64,000 nucleotides of DNA from UBA7803 sp963822255. GTDB taxonomy: Bacteria; Pseudomonadota; Gammaproteobacteria; Pseudomonadales; Azotimanducaceae. The notes beneath the pieces are model-generated. The model saw only the letters and a program-made list of their open reading frames with translations. It had not been told where the DNA came from and ran no database searches. Positions 9,613-18,046 of the stretch are shown piece by piece. Where the stretch lies: positions 1,116,001-1,180,000 of the forward strand of contig CAWGGV010000008.1 of assembly GCA_963822255.1 (NCBI GenBank). The letters run 5' to 3'. Each line of letters begins with the position of its first letter. Position 1 is the first letter of the stretch. The translations under genes and the position numbers were made by a program.

Positions 9613-9718
9613 CGGCCGATACTGCCCGAAGTGAGCGGCGATGAGAAACCTCGGCGTGAAACGCTCGGCGAGAAACGCTCGGCGCCGTGCGCCTCAGCGG
9701 CTGCCACCAACGTGCCTC

Positions 9719-11233
9719 TCAACCTTCCAGCAGAAACATCACGCACAGCAGCCCCGTCAGCGTCATGCCGATGGTGTAAGGCAGCGCCATGATCACCATG
9801 CGCAGGTAGGACAGCCGGATCAGCGGCGCGATCGCCGACGTAAGCAGAAACAGGAAAGCGGCCTGGCCGTTGGGGGTGGCGACGCTCGGCAGATTGGTGC
9901 CGGTGTTGACGGCCACGGTCAGCACGTCGAAATGATCCTGGCGGATCTCGCCGGCGTCGAGCGCGGCCCGCACCTCGTTGATGTACACCGTAGCGACGAA
10001 GACATTGTCGCTGATGGAGGACAGCAAGCCGTTGGCGAGAAAGAAGATGGCCGGCTGCTGATCCCGCGGCAGGTCCAGCAGCCAGTGGATGATGGGTCCG
10101 AACAGGTTCTGATCGTGAATCACGGCGACGATGCCGAAGAACACCACCAGCAGCGCGGTGAAGGGCAGCGCCTCCTCGAATGCATGGCCGATCCGGCCCT
10201 CTTCCACGATTCCGGTGAAGGCGGTCGCGAGCACGATCACCGCGAGGCCGATCATTCCGACGGCGGCCCAGTGATAAGCCAGCGCCACGACCAGAAACAC
10301 CGCCACCGCCGCCTGCACGACGATGGCCGCCATGTCCCCGGTGGTGCGCTTCTCCGCCTCCGCCCGCTCGTAGTCCGCGAGTATCTCGCGCACCGCCGGC
10401 GGAAGCCTGGTGCCGTAGCCGAACCACCCCGACCACTCCAGCGCCACCGTGGTCAGGAATCCCACGGCCAGCACCGGCATGGTCACCGGCGCCATGCGGA
10501 CGAAGAACTCCAGGAACTGCCAGTTCGCGCGGGTGGCGATCAGCAGGTTCTGGGGCTCGCCCACCATGGTGGTCACGCCGCCGAGCGCAGTTCCTACCGC
10601 GGCGTGCATCACGAGGCTGCGCAGGTAGGAACGGAAGCTGTCCAGGTCCTCGCGGTGCAGCTCGTGCACCTGATCGTCCTCCGTGTGGTCGTGACCGTCG
10701 TGATGCAGCGCTTTTCCCGACGCCACTTTGTGGTACACCGCGTAAAAGCCGGCCGCCACCGTGATGACCACTGCGGTGACGGTCAGCGCGTCCAGGAACG
10801 CTGACATCAGCGCCGCCAGCGCGGTGAACAGCAACGACAGCAGAATCTTCGACCTCACCCTGATCACCAGGCGGGTGAAGACGAACAGCAGCATGTCCTT
10901 CAGAAAGTAGATGCCCGCCACCATGAAGATCAGCAGCAGGATCACCTCGACGGCGCCCACGGTCTCCTCGAAGACGCTCTCGGCAGAGGTCATACCGATC
11001 AGCACGGCTTCGAACGCGAGCAGTCCGCCGGGCTGCAGCGGATAACAGCGCAGCGCCATCGCCAGGGTGAATATGAACTCCATCACCAGCACCCAGCCGG
11101 CCAGCATGCCGTTGATCTCGAACAGGAAGGGGTTCACGACCAGAAAGGCAACGATGATCAGCTTGTACCAGCCGGGCGCGTGGCCGAGAAAATTGGCGGC
11201 CAGTGCCGTGCCCACCGCGTTCGAACTCATCAT
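9719..11233 (-). CDS. nhaB: Na+/H+ antiporter NhaB
   Basis: 504 residues with about twelve membrane helices. Conserved NhaB segments include MHAAVGTALGGVTTMVGEPQN, SSISDNVFVATVYINE and NTGTNLPSVATPNGQAAFLF, together with ALPYTIGM near the C-terminus. The protein exports sodium in exchange for protons. A cytoplasmic loop around residues 185-205 is rich in His and Asp. Start at the first of two adjacent ATG codons, with GGGAGGAAG six bases upstream. No operon partner: 106 bases separate it from cls, and the neighbour on the other side is divergent. Confidence 0.95.
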   Translation of the reverse strand: MMSSNAVGTALAANFLGHAPGWYKLIIVAFLVVNPFLFEINGMLAGWVLVMEFIFTLAMALRCYPLQPGGLLAFEAVLIGMTSAESVFEETVGAVEVILLLIFMVAGIYFLKDMLLFVFTRLVIRVRSKILLSLLFTALAALMSAFLDALTVTAVVITVAAGFYAVYHKVASGKALHHDGHDHTEDDQVHELHREDLDSFRSYLRSLVMHAAVGTALGGVTTMVGEPQNLLIATRANWQFLEFFVRMAPVTMPVLAVGFLTTVALEWSGWFGYGTRLPPAVREILADYERAEAEKRTTGDMAAIVVQAAVAVFLVVALAYHWAAVGMIGLAVIVLATAFTGIVEEGRIGHAFEEALPFTALLVVFFGIVAVIHDQNLFGPIIHWLLDLPRDQQPAIFFLANGLLSSISDNVFVATVYINEVRAALDAGEIRQDHFDVLTVAVNTGTNLPSVATPNGQAAFLFLLTSAIAPLIRLSYLRMVIMALPYTIGMTLTGLLCVMFLLEG

Positions 11234-11358
11234 CCAGCGCTTCCTCCCGTGCTGCCCTTTCCTCGAGCGCCCATGACGATGAGCACGGGCGGCGCTAGTG
11301 TACCAGCGGGTCAGCCGCCGTCATCGCCCGGACGGGATGCGGATGGCATCATGGCGGC

Positions 11359-14274
11359 GTGATCGACCTTGCCAGCACACGACAGTCCTGGTACGCCCGG
11401 TTCCGTTCCGGCCGCCGGCGGCCGGCCAGCGTATGCATTCACAGCGCCGTCGCAGCGGCGCTCGCGCGGCAGCCACGCCGGACCCTGCTGGTGGACGAGA
11501 GCGGCCAGCTCGACAATCACGCGCTGCTCGCCGCCGCCGACCAACGGGCCCGTCTGTTGCTGGCACGGTGCGGCGGCTCCGTGCAGCGGGCGGACACCAC
11601 CATCGCAGTGCGCCTGGACAACGGCGTCGAGCTGGCGGTGAGCTATCTCGCCTGCCTGTCCGCCGGACTTCGCTACCTGCCGCTGCCGACAACCTCCGCT
11701 GCTGCCGCGACGCGCCTGCTGCAAGCGCTGTCACCGCGGCTGCTGATCACCAGCAGCACGCAGGACCCGTGCGCCGCCGGCATGGAGACGTTGCTCGTGG
11801 ACGATCTTCAGCCGGCTCCGGGGTCCGTCAGCCTGCCCGCCCCAGATCCGCGGCGGGACACCCACGTGCTCCTCACCTCCGGCACCGAGACGGGCACCCC
11901 CAAAGTCGTCGTCACCGATCACGTGGGATCGATGCTGTCCCACCGGTGGCGGACACGGCAGTGGCCCTACCGGCCAGGCGATGTGATCGGCTGCAACACG
12001 TTCGGTATCTGGGACGTGGTGCCGGCGCTGCTACAGGGCGTGCCCGCGGTCATGCTGGCGGACGCCACGATGCGCGATCCCGCCGCACTGGCCGCGGCGC
12101 TGACCCGTTACGGCATCAGCCGAATCATGATGACGCCTACCCTGCTGGACGCCTGTCTGAGCAGCGCCGAGACGCGCCTGGCGCTGGGCCGGCTGCAGCA
12201 GATCACATTGTGCGGCGAGCCGGTCACGGCGCCGCTGGTGGAACGGCTGCGGCAAGACCTGCCACGGGTGCACATTGCCGACCTCTACTCTCTTTCCGAG
12301 TGTCATGACGTAGCGGCGGGCCTGCTCGACCCCGACGCGGGGACGATCAGTCGCCGGGTGGCGGACTTCGCCGACGTGCACGTGACCGCCGCCGACGATG
12401 TCGGCGAGCTCGTGCCGGTGGGCGAGACTGGCCGGATCCTGGTGAGCGGAGCCGGCCTCGCCCGTGGCTACCTGGACGAGCAGACCACGGCGCAACGGTT
12501 CTTCGAAGCGGCGCTCGACGGCGGCGGAGCGCCACTCAGGGTGTACGACACCGGCGACCTGGGTCGTCTGAATGGCGACGGCACCCTGGAAGTGCTGGGT
12601 CGGCTCGATGTCCGGGTGAAGGTGCGGGGAGCGTGGGCGGATCCTGACGCCGTGACCGCGGTGCTGCTCGCGCACCCGTGGATCGACCGGGCGGTGACGG
12701 TCCCCTACCAGGACCCCAGTGGTCACACCCGGCTTCGCGCCTTCGCGGTGGCGGCCGCGGGCGCGCCGGCGGGTCTGGACTCCGCGCTGCGCGCCGATCT
12801 CGAACGCCGTCTGTCGCCCCAGAGCCTGCCGGCCGACGTCGACCTGAGACGGAATCTGCCCCTGCTGCCGTCAGGAAAGATCGACGTGCAGGCGCTGCTG
12901 CAGAGCCGCGCCGCCGCCGCGATGCCTCACTCGAGCGCCGACCAGAGCGTCTACGAGGCGATCCTGGCGGCGTTCCGGGAGGTGCTTGGACGCCCAGACG
13001 CAACCGCCCGAGACGGCTTCACCGATCTCGGCGGCGACTCGCTGGCTGCCATCATCCTGTGCGGACGCATCCAGACGGTGACCGGCAGGCCGCTGCGCCT
13101 CGTGGAGCTGTATCGACATCCGACGCCCGCCGAGCTCGCGCGCTTCATCGGCGACAGACACGCCGCTGCGCCGACGGGCCCCCTGCTGCTGCCGAGGGAG
13201 CCGTTGCCCGCGGCAGCAGCACCCCGCGCCGGCACCGCCGGCACGGTGCTTCTCACCGGCGCTACCGGCGCCCTCGGCGCGCCTCTGCTCGCTCGTCTGC
13301 TCGCCGAGCCGACGATCCGGGTGATCGCACTGGTGCGCGACGACAACGAGCGCCGCGCCTGGCTGCGGCTGACATCGCTGTTGCCGGACGACGCGTCCAC
13401 CGAGCGACTGACCGCGGTGGCGGGCGATCTGTCACAGGCGCGCCTCGGCCTCTCGGTATCGGCGTTCCGGCGGCTCGCCGGGGAGGCGGACGCCGTCATT
13501 CACCTGGGAGCGCGGCTGGACATGTTTGCCGGGTACGAAGCGCTCGCGGCGGTCAACGTCTCCGGCACGCGCACCGCATTGGAGATCGCCCTCGCTGGCG
13601 GCGCCGCGTTTCATCACCTGTCGAGCAGCTCGGTGCTGCCGCTGAATTCCGTCGAGCGATGGGATGAAACCTGCCGGGGCAGCGCGCTGCTCGAGGGTCT
13701 TGCCGAACGACTGCGCCACTCCGACGGCTACTCGCAGACCAAGCTGGCTGCCGAGCTGCTGGTATGGCGGGCAGCCGAGCGGGGGTTGCCGGTCACGGTG
13801 ACTCGGGTTCCGCATCTGCTCGGCGCAGACGCGGGCAGCCGGCTCGCCGCCACGTTCGACACTCTGATGGAGCTCGGGGTGCTTCCAGAAGGCCCCTGGC
13901 ACTGGCAGCTCGCGCCTCTCAAAGCAGTGTGCGATCACCTGCTCCATCGCCTGGCGGAGAGCGATCCTGCAGGCCGGCTGTACCACCTCTGCTGCCCGCC
14001 CCTGACGGACGGCGAGCTGGAAGCCGCCTGCGTCGCTCGCGGCCACCATCCATCCCGCCTCACCCTGCCCGCGCTCGCCAACCTCCTCGTTGCCGTGGCC
14101 GGCGACAGAACCTTCCGCGCCGACCCGCACCGAGCTCGCCTGGCCTCGCTGGCACAGCTCGTACGGGAGCACGGGGTGCGGGCCGGCCTGTGCCTGGGCG
14201 AGGCGACCCTGGCATCCGATCGCTATCTGGCCGAGGACCCGGCCGGGTTGCTGCTAGACTTGCTCACCCGCTGA
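11359..14274 (+). CDS. NRPS-like adenylation–carrier–thioester reductase enzyme
   Basis: 971 residues in an A-T-R order. Adenylation domain about 1-530: LTSGTETGTPKVV phosphate loop, YDTGD, GRLDVRVKVRG, and LPLLPSGKID with the catalytic lysine. Carrier domain about 535-610 with phosphopantetheine site GGDSLAA near 557. Reductase domain about 630-971 with NAD(P) loop GATGALG near 633 and YSQTK near 791. The family activates a carboxylic acid as AMP ester, loads it on the carrier and releases it reductively as aldehyde or alcohol; the substrate cannot be read here. GTG start at 11359, since the nearby ATG 11351 hits a stop at once. PnuC follows after 17 bases. Confidence 0.88.
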   Translation: MIDLASTRQSWYARFRSGRRRPASVCIHSAVAAALARQPRRTLLVDESGQLDNHALLAAADQRARLLLARCGGSVQRADTTIAVRLDNGVELAVSYLACLSAGLRYLPLPTTSAAAATRLLQALSPRLLITSSTQDPCAAGMETLLVDDLQPAPGSVSLPAPDPRRDTHVLLTSGTETGTPKVVVTDHVGSMLSHRWRTRQWPYRPGDVIGCNTFGIWDVVPALLQGVPAVMLADATMRDPAALAAALTRYGISRIMMTPTLLDACLSSAETRLALGRLQQITLCGEPVTAPLVERLRQDLPRVHIADLYSLSECHDVAAGLLDPDAGTISRRVADFADVHVTAADDVGELVPVGETGRILVSGAGLARGYLDEQTTAQRFFEAALDGGGAPLRVYDTGDLGRLNGDGTLEVLGRLDVRVKVRGAWADPDAVTAVLLAHPWIDRAVTVPYQDPSGHTRLRAFAVAAAGAPAGLDSALRADLERRLSPQSLPADVDLRRNLPLLPSGKIDVQALLQSRAAAAMPHSSADQSVYEAILAAFREVLGRPDATARDGFTDLGGDSLAAIILCGRIQTVTGRPLRLVELYRHPTPAELARFIGDRHAAAPTGPLLLPREPLPAAAAPRAGTAGTVLLTGATGALGAPLLARLLAEPTIRVIALVRDDNERRAWLRLTSLLPDDASTERLTAVAGDLSQARLGLSVSAFRRLAGEADAVIHLGARLDMFAGYEALAAVNVSGTRTALEIALAGGAAFHHLSSSSVLPLNSVERWDETCRGSALLEGLAERLRHSDGYSQTKLAAELLVWRAAERGLPVTVTRVPHLLGADAGSRLAATFDTLMELGVLPEGPWHWQLAPLKAVCDHLLHRLAESDPAGRLYHLCCPPLTDGELEAACVARGHHPSRLTLPALANLLVAVAGDRTFRADPHRARLASLAQLVREHGVRAGLCLGEATLASDRYLAEDPAGLLLDLLTR

Positions 14275-14291
14275 ACGACGGAACCCCGCTG

Positions 14292-14939
14292 ATGGAGCAA
14301 CTGTGGCATTTCTGGCTGCTGGTGGACGAGCCGCTGGGCACGGTGCTCGGATTCGTCATCGTCTGGTGCCTGATCCGGCAGAACCTGTGGGCCTGGCCGC
14401 TGGGCGTGGCCTATGTGGTCGTGTCGGTCAGCGTGCTGCTGGAGGCCCGCCTCTATGCGAACCTGGCGCTGCACGTCTTCGGATTCCTGCCGATGAATCT
14501 GTACGGCTGGTACTACTGGCTGTTCGCCAAGGCGCCGGAGGAAGACGAGCTGCCGGTGAGCCGGAGCAGACAGCGGCTCATGGTCACCCTGCTGGCCGTC
14601 TGCATCGTCGGCACGCTGGTCCTCGGGACCGTGTTCATGCGGTACACCAATGCGGCGCTGCCCTACTGGGACAACGCCGTGTTCATCGCCAGCCTCGCCG
14701 CCATGTGGCTGACCGCGCGCAAGAAGATCGAGAACTGGATCTTCTGGTTGGCGATCGACGTGGTGTCGGTGGGCGAGTACTGGATTCAGGGTCTGCCGCT
14801 CTACGCCGGCCTCTACTTCGTCTACATCGGCATGGCCGTCGCAGGCTGGCGTAGCTGGAAGCGCTCGATGGAAGAACACGGCGCGCTTCCAGGCCCGCTT
14901 CTAGGGGAGCGATCTGCAGATCGCGATCTTCCGGTATAA
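14292..14939 (+). CDS. pnuC: PnuC-like nicotinamide mononucleotide/riboside transporter
   Basis: 215 residues, about seven membrane helices with the PnuC pattern: VWCLIRQNLWAWPLGV near residue 25, NLYGWYYW near 75, and WILAIDVVSVGEYW-like IFWLAIDVVSVGEYW near 158. PnuC proteins move nicotinamide riboside or NMN across the inner membrane by facilitated diffusion. It lies 17 bases after the A-T-R gene and is probably co-transcribed. The last dozen codons (GERSADRDLPV) are supplied by a REP-type palindrome, so the natural C-terminus may have been altered by repeat insertion. Confidence 0.88.
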   Translation: MEQLWHFWLLVDEPLGTVLGFVIVWCLIRQNLWAWPLGVAYVVVSVSVLLEARLYANLALHVFGFLPMNLYGWYYWLFAKAPEEDELPVSRSRQRLMVTLLAVCIVGTLVLGTVFMRYTNAALPYWDNAVFIASLAAMWLTARKKIENWIFWLAIDVVSVGEYWIQGLPLYAGLYFVYIGMAVAGWRSWKRSMEEHGALPGPLLGERSADRDLPV

Positions 14940-14970
14940 CCGCCGATCGCGGCCGGGAGGCCGCTCCCAC
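14904..14970. repeat. Pair of opposed REP-type palindromes
   Basis: Two short palindromic units face each other. 14904-14929 is a variant with a different stem (GGGAGCGATCTGCAGATCGC…), and 14945-14970 is the standard unit read on the minus strand (GATCGCGGCCGGGAGGCCGC then TCCCAC). The first overlaps the pnuC 3' end. The head-to-head layout is like a minimal BIME and could form a transcript-end hairpin. Confidence 0.8.
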
Positions 14971-15047
14971 AATGCGTGAACGCGGTCTCGCTCGTTTAGC
15001 AGTCTCGAGGTTCCAGTGCCAGCGTTGATGCGCTATCTAATAACAAT

Positions 15048-15341
15048 GTGCGGCAACGGGACAATCCTTTGATCTGGGTAGTCGACAAGAAAGTGGTTCC
15101 GTATCTGATCGAGAAGAACGGCCGTCTGGCCGAGCTGCCGGTTCGCGTGTCTTTCGAGTACGCGGTGGAAGACGGCGAGGTGGTGGAAGGTTCTCTGTCT
15201 CTGAACACGCTCTACAACAAGGGCTCGGTGACGAAGCACTTCCCGGGCATTGACGGCGAGGTGCTCGAGGAAGAGGTGCAGGCCACGGCCGAGCGTGCCA
15301 TCGACGAGCACCTGGCACTGGCGGGTTTCAGCCGAGCATAG
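15048..15341 (+). CDS. Small protein of unknown function
   Basis: 97 residues, not recognised. The sequence looks coding and structured: alternating hydrophobic strands (LIWVVDKKVVPYLIEKNG, then LPVRVSFEYAV), a GSLSLNTLYN segment, and an acidic helical tail with EEEVQATAERAIDEHLALAG. No signal peptide or membrane segment. GTG 15048 is the first usable start but has no clear ribosome site; TTG 15069 is an alternative. It ends 60 bases before ppc on the same strand and may be co-transcribed with it. Confidence 0.45.
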   Translation: MRQRDNPLIWVVDKKVVPYLIEKNGRLAELPVRVSFEYAVEDGEVVEGSLSLNTLYNKGSVTKHFPGIDGEVLEEEVQATAERAIDEHLALAGFSRA

Positions 15342-15401
15342 CCGCCACGGCGTCCGTCGGCTGCCGTCGCAGGCGGAACGGGATCGGCGTAACCTCTTGC
15401 C

Positions 15402-18044
15402 ATGAGCCGGGATCCCACCCCCGCCGCGGGCACCGACCTGCGGCATCTGGAGACGCCGTTGCGCGACGATGTGCGGCTGCTCGGTCGCCTGCTCGGCCGG
15501 GTGGTGGCCGACGCGCGGGGTGAGGCATTTCTGGACCGGATCGAAACCATCCGGTCTCTGGCAAAGGACGCCCGTAGCGAAGGCGAGTCGGACTGGGAGC
15601 GGTTGAGCGCGTACCTGGCGGCGATTCCGGCTCACGAGATGGCGGACGTCGCCCGGGCGTTCAATCAGTTTCTGAACCTGGCCAACATCGCCGAGCAGCA
15701 TCACCTGACCCGCCCTCATCGCGACCGCTCGGTGGTCCTCGAGCTGCCCGCGCACGCGGATCTTGCCGACCTCCTGCGCGGTCTCGACATCGAGCTGGTT
15801 CTGACAGCCCATCCTACGGAGGTGTTGCGGCGTACCTTGATTCAGAAGTACGACGCCATCGCCGGTGCGCTCGCCGAGCGGGACCGCAGCGACGACGCGG
15901 CGCGCGGCCAGGTGGAGCGGGAGCTGCGGCGACTGATCGCCGAAGCCTGGCACACGAACGAGATACGCCAGACCCGCCCTTCGCCTCAGGACGAAGCGCG
16001 CTGGGGGTTCGCCGTCATCGAGAACTCGCTGTGGCACGCCCTGCCCCGTCTCACCCGTGAGCTGGACCAGGCGGTGGTCGCCCGCGGTCTCGAGCCGCTG
16101 CCCCTGGATGCGGCGCCGGTGCGGTTCGCCACCTGGATGGGCGGCGATCGCGACGGCAACCCCAACGTCACCGCCGCGGTGACGCGGGAAGTGCTGATGC
16201 TCGGCCGCTGGATGGCGGCCGATCTGTTCCTGCGCGACGTGGAAGCACTGCAGGGCTCGCTGTCCATGAGCCGGTGCACGGCGGAGCTGGCGGCGGCGGC
16301 CAACGACACCGGTGAACCGTACCGGGCAGTGCTCCGGCGCGTGCGCGATCGGCTGGCGCGCACCCGCGACTGGGCCGCCAGGCTGGACCCGGCACCGCCC
16401 TGGGAGGCGGAAGCGGTATTCCTCACCACTGAAGCGCTGCAGGCGCCTCTGGCGCTGTGCCACCGCTCCCTCACGGCATCCGGCATGGCCGACATCGCCA
16501 ACGGGCCGCTGCTGGACACCTTGCGCAGGGCGGCGGCCTTCGGCGTGCACCTGGTCAGGCTCGACGTCCGCCAGGACGCATCCCGCCACACTCAGGTGCT
16601 GGACGAGCTGACCGGCTATCTCGAGATCCATCACGACGGCCGCACCTACGGCGAGTGGCCGGAGTCGGAACGCCGGCGCTTCCTGCTCACCGAGCTCGAC
16701 AGCCGGCGCCCGCTGTTTCCGGCCAACTGGCCGGTGAGCGACGACAGCGCGGAGGTCCTCGAGACGTGCCGGGTGGTCGCGCAGGGGGAAGCCGCCGGCA
16801 TCGCGCAATACGTGATCTCCATGGCCGAGGCGCCCAGCGACGTGCTGGCGGTGATCCTGCTGCTCAAGGAGAGCGGTCTCCAGCGCCACCTCCCGGTGGT
16901 GCCGCTGTTCGAGACCCTCGACGCCCTCGATCATGCGCCCCGCACGGTGGACACGCTCCTCGGCCTGCCCTGGTACGCCCGCTACGCGAACGGCTATCAG
17001 CAGGTGATGATCGGCTACTCGGATTCCGCCAAGGATGCCGGTCAGCTCGCCGCTGCCTGGGCCCAGTACCGGGCCCAGGAGGGGCTGGTCGAGGTGGCCG
17101 CCCGCCACGGCGTTCGCCTCGCCCTGTTTCACGGCCGCGGCGGTGCGGTGGGGCGAGGCGGCGGCCCGGCCCAGGCGGCCATCCGGTCCCAGCCGCCGGG
17201 ATCGGTGGCCGGCACGTTCCGCGTCACCGAGCAGGGCGAGATGATCCGCTGGAAGCTGGGCCTGCCGGCGCTGGCGGTGCAGACGCTGCGCCGCTACCTC
17301 ACCGCCACGGTGAACGCCACGGCGAGTCCGCCGCAGGCGCCCGCCGACAGCTGGCGTCATGCCATATCGGCCATCTCGGGCAAGGCCCTCGACGGCTACC
17401 GCGCCGTGGTGCGGGAAGACGCGGATTTCGTCGAGCTGTTCCGGGCCCTCACTCCGGAGCAGGAGCTCGGCATTCTGGCGCTCGGCAGCCGCCCGGCGAG
17501 GCGCCGGCAAACGCGCGACGTGGCGGGCGGCATCGAGAGCTTACGGGCGATACCGTGGGTGTTCGCGTGGACCCAGGTTCGCCTCATGCTGCCAGCGTGG
17601 CTCGGCACCGACCAGGCACTGCACCAGGCCCTCACGGAGGGACGACAGCGTCTGCTTCAGGAGATGCTCGACTGGCCATTCTTCCGCATGCAGATGGACA
17701 TGCTGGAGATGGTGCTGGCCAAGGCCGATCCGATCCTGGCGCGTTACTACGCGCGGCGGCTGACCACAGCTGAGCAGCAGCACACGGTGGCCTCGCTGTG
17801 TGCGCGGCTGAACGCTCTCAGCGCCGACCTTCTCGCCATCACCGGCGCTCCTCGACTGCTCGCCAACGACCCGGAGCTGGCGGAGTCGCTGTTCGTGCGC
17901 AACACCTACCTGGACCCCCTCCACCTGCTGCAGGCAGAGCTGCTGGTCCGCTGGCGACAGGCGGGCGAGGACCAGGACGCCGTGGAGCGGGCCCTGCAGG
18001 TCACCATGGCCGGCATCGCCAGCGGCCTCAGGAACACCGGCTAG
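15402..18044 (+). CDS. ppc: Phosphoenolpyruvate carboxylase
   Basis: 880 residues, full length. It carboxylates PEP with bicarbonate to oxaloacetate, refilling the citric acid cycle. Both signature regions are present: VLTAHPTE near residue 133 with the catalytic histidine, and FHGRGGAVGRGGGP near 576, the PEP-binding loop. The C-terminus ends in the conserved GLRNTG, whose last residue lies in the active site. Start ATG 15402. The stop lies two bases from the convergent aminopeptidase stop, with no room for a terminator between them. Confidence 0.97.
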   Translation: MSRDPTPAAGTDLRHLETPLRDDVRLLGRLLGRVVADARGEAFLDRIETIRSLAKDARSEGESDWERLSAYLAAIPAHEMADVARAFNQFLNLANIAEQHHLTRPHRDRSVVLELPAHADLADLLRGLDIELVLTAHPTEVLRRTLIQKYDAIAGALAERDRSDDAARGQVERELRRLIAEAWHTNEIRQTRPSPQDEARWGFAVIENSLWHALPRLTRELDQAVVARGLEPLPLDAAPVRFATWMGGDRDGNPNVTAAVTREVLMLGRWMAADLFLRDVEALQGSLSMSRCTAELAAAANDTGEPYRAVLRRVRDRLARTRDWAARLDPAPPWEAEAVFLTTEALQAPLALCHRSLTASGMADIANGPLLDTLRRAAAFGVHLVRLDVRQDASRHTQVLDELTGYLEIHHDGRTYGEWPESERRRFLLTELDSRRPLFPANWPVSDDSAEVLETCRVVAQGEAAGIAQYVISMAEAPSDVLAVILLLKESGLQRHLPVVPLFETLDALDHAPRTVDTLLGLPWYARYANGYQQVMIGYSDSAKDAGQLAAAWAQYRAQEGLVEVAARHGVRLALFHGRGGAVGRGGGPAQAAIRSQPPGSVAGTFRVTEQGEMIRWKLGLPALAVQTLRRYLTATVNATASPPQAPADSWRHAISAISGKALDGYRAVVREDADFVELFRALTPEQELGILALGSRPARRRQTRDVAGGIESLRAIPWVFAWTQVRLMLPAWLGTDQALHQALTEGRQRLLQEMLDWPFFRMQMDMLEMVLAKADPILARYYARRLTTAEQQHTVASLCARLNALSADLLAITGAPRLLANDPELAESLFVRNTYLDPLHLLQAELLVRWRQAGEDQDAVERALQVTMAGIASGLRNTG

Positions 18045-18046
18045 GT

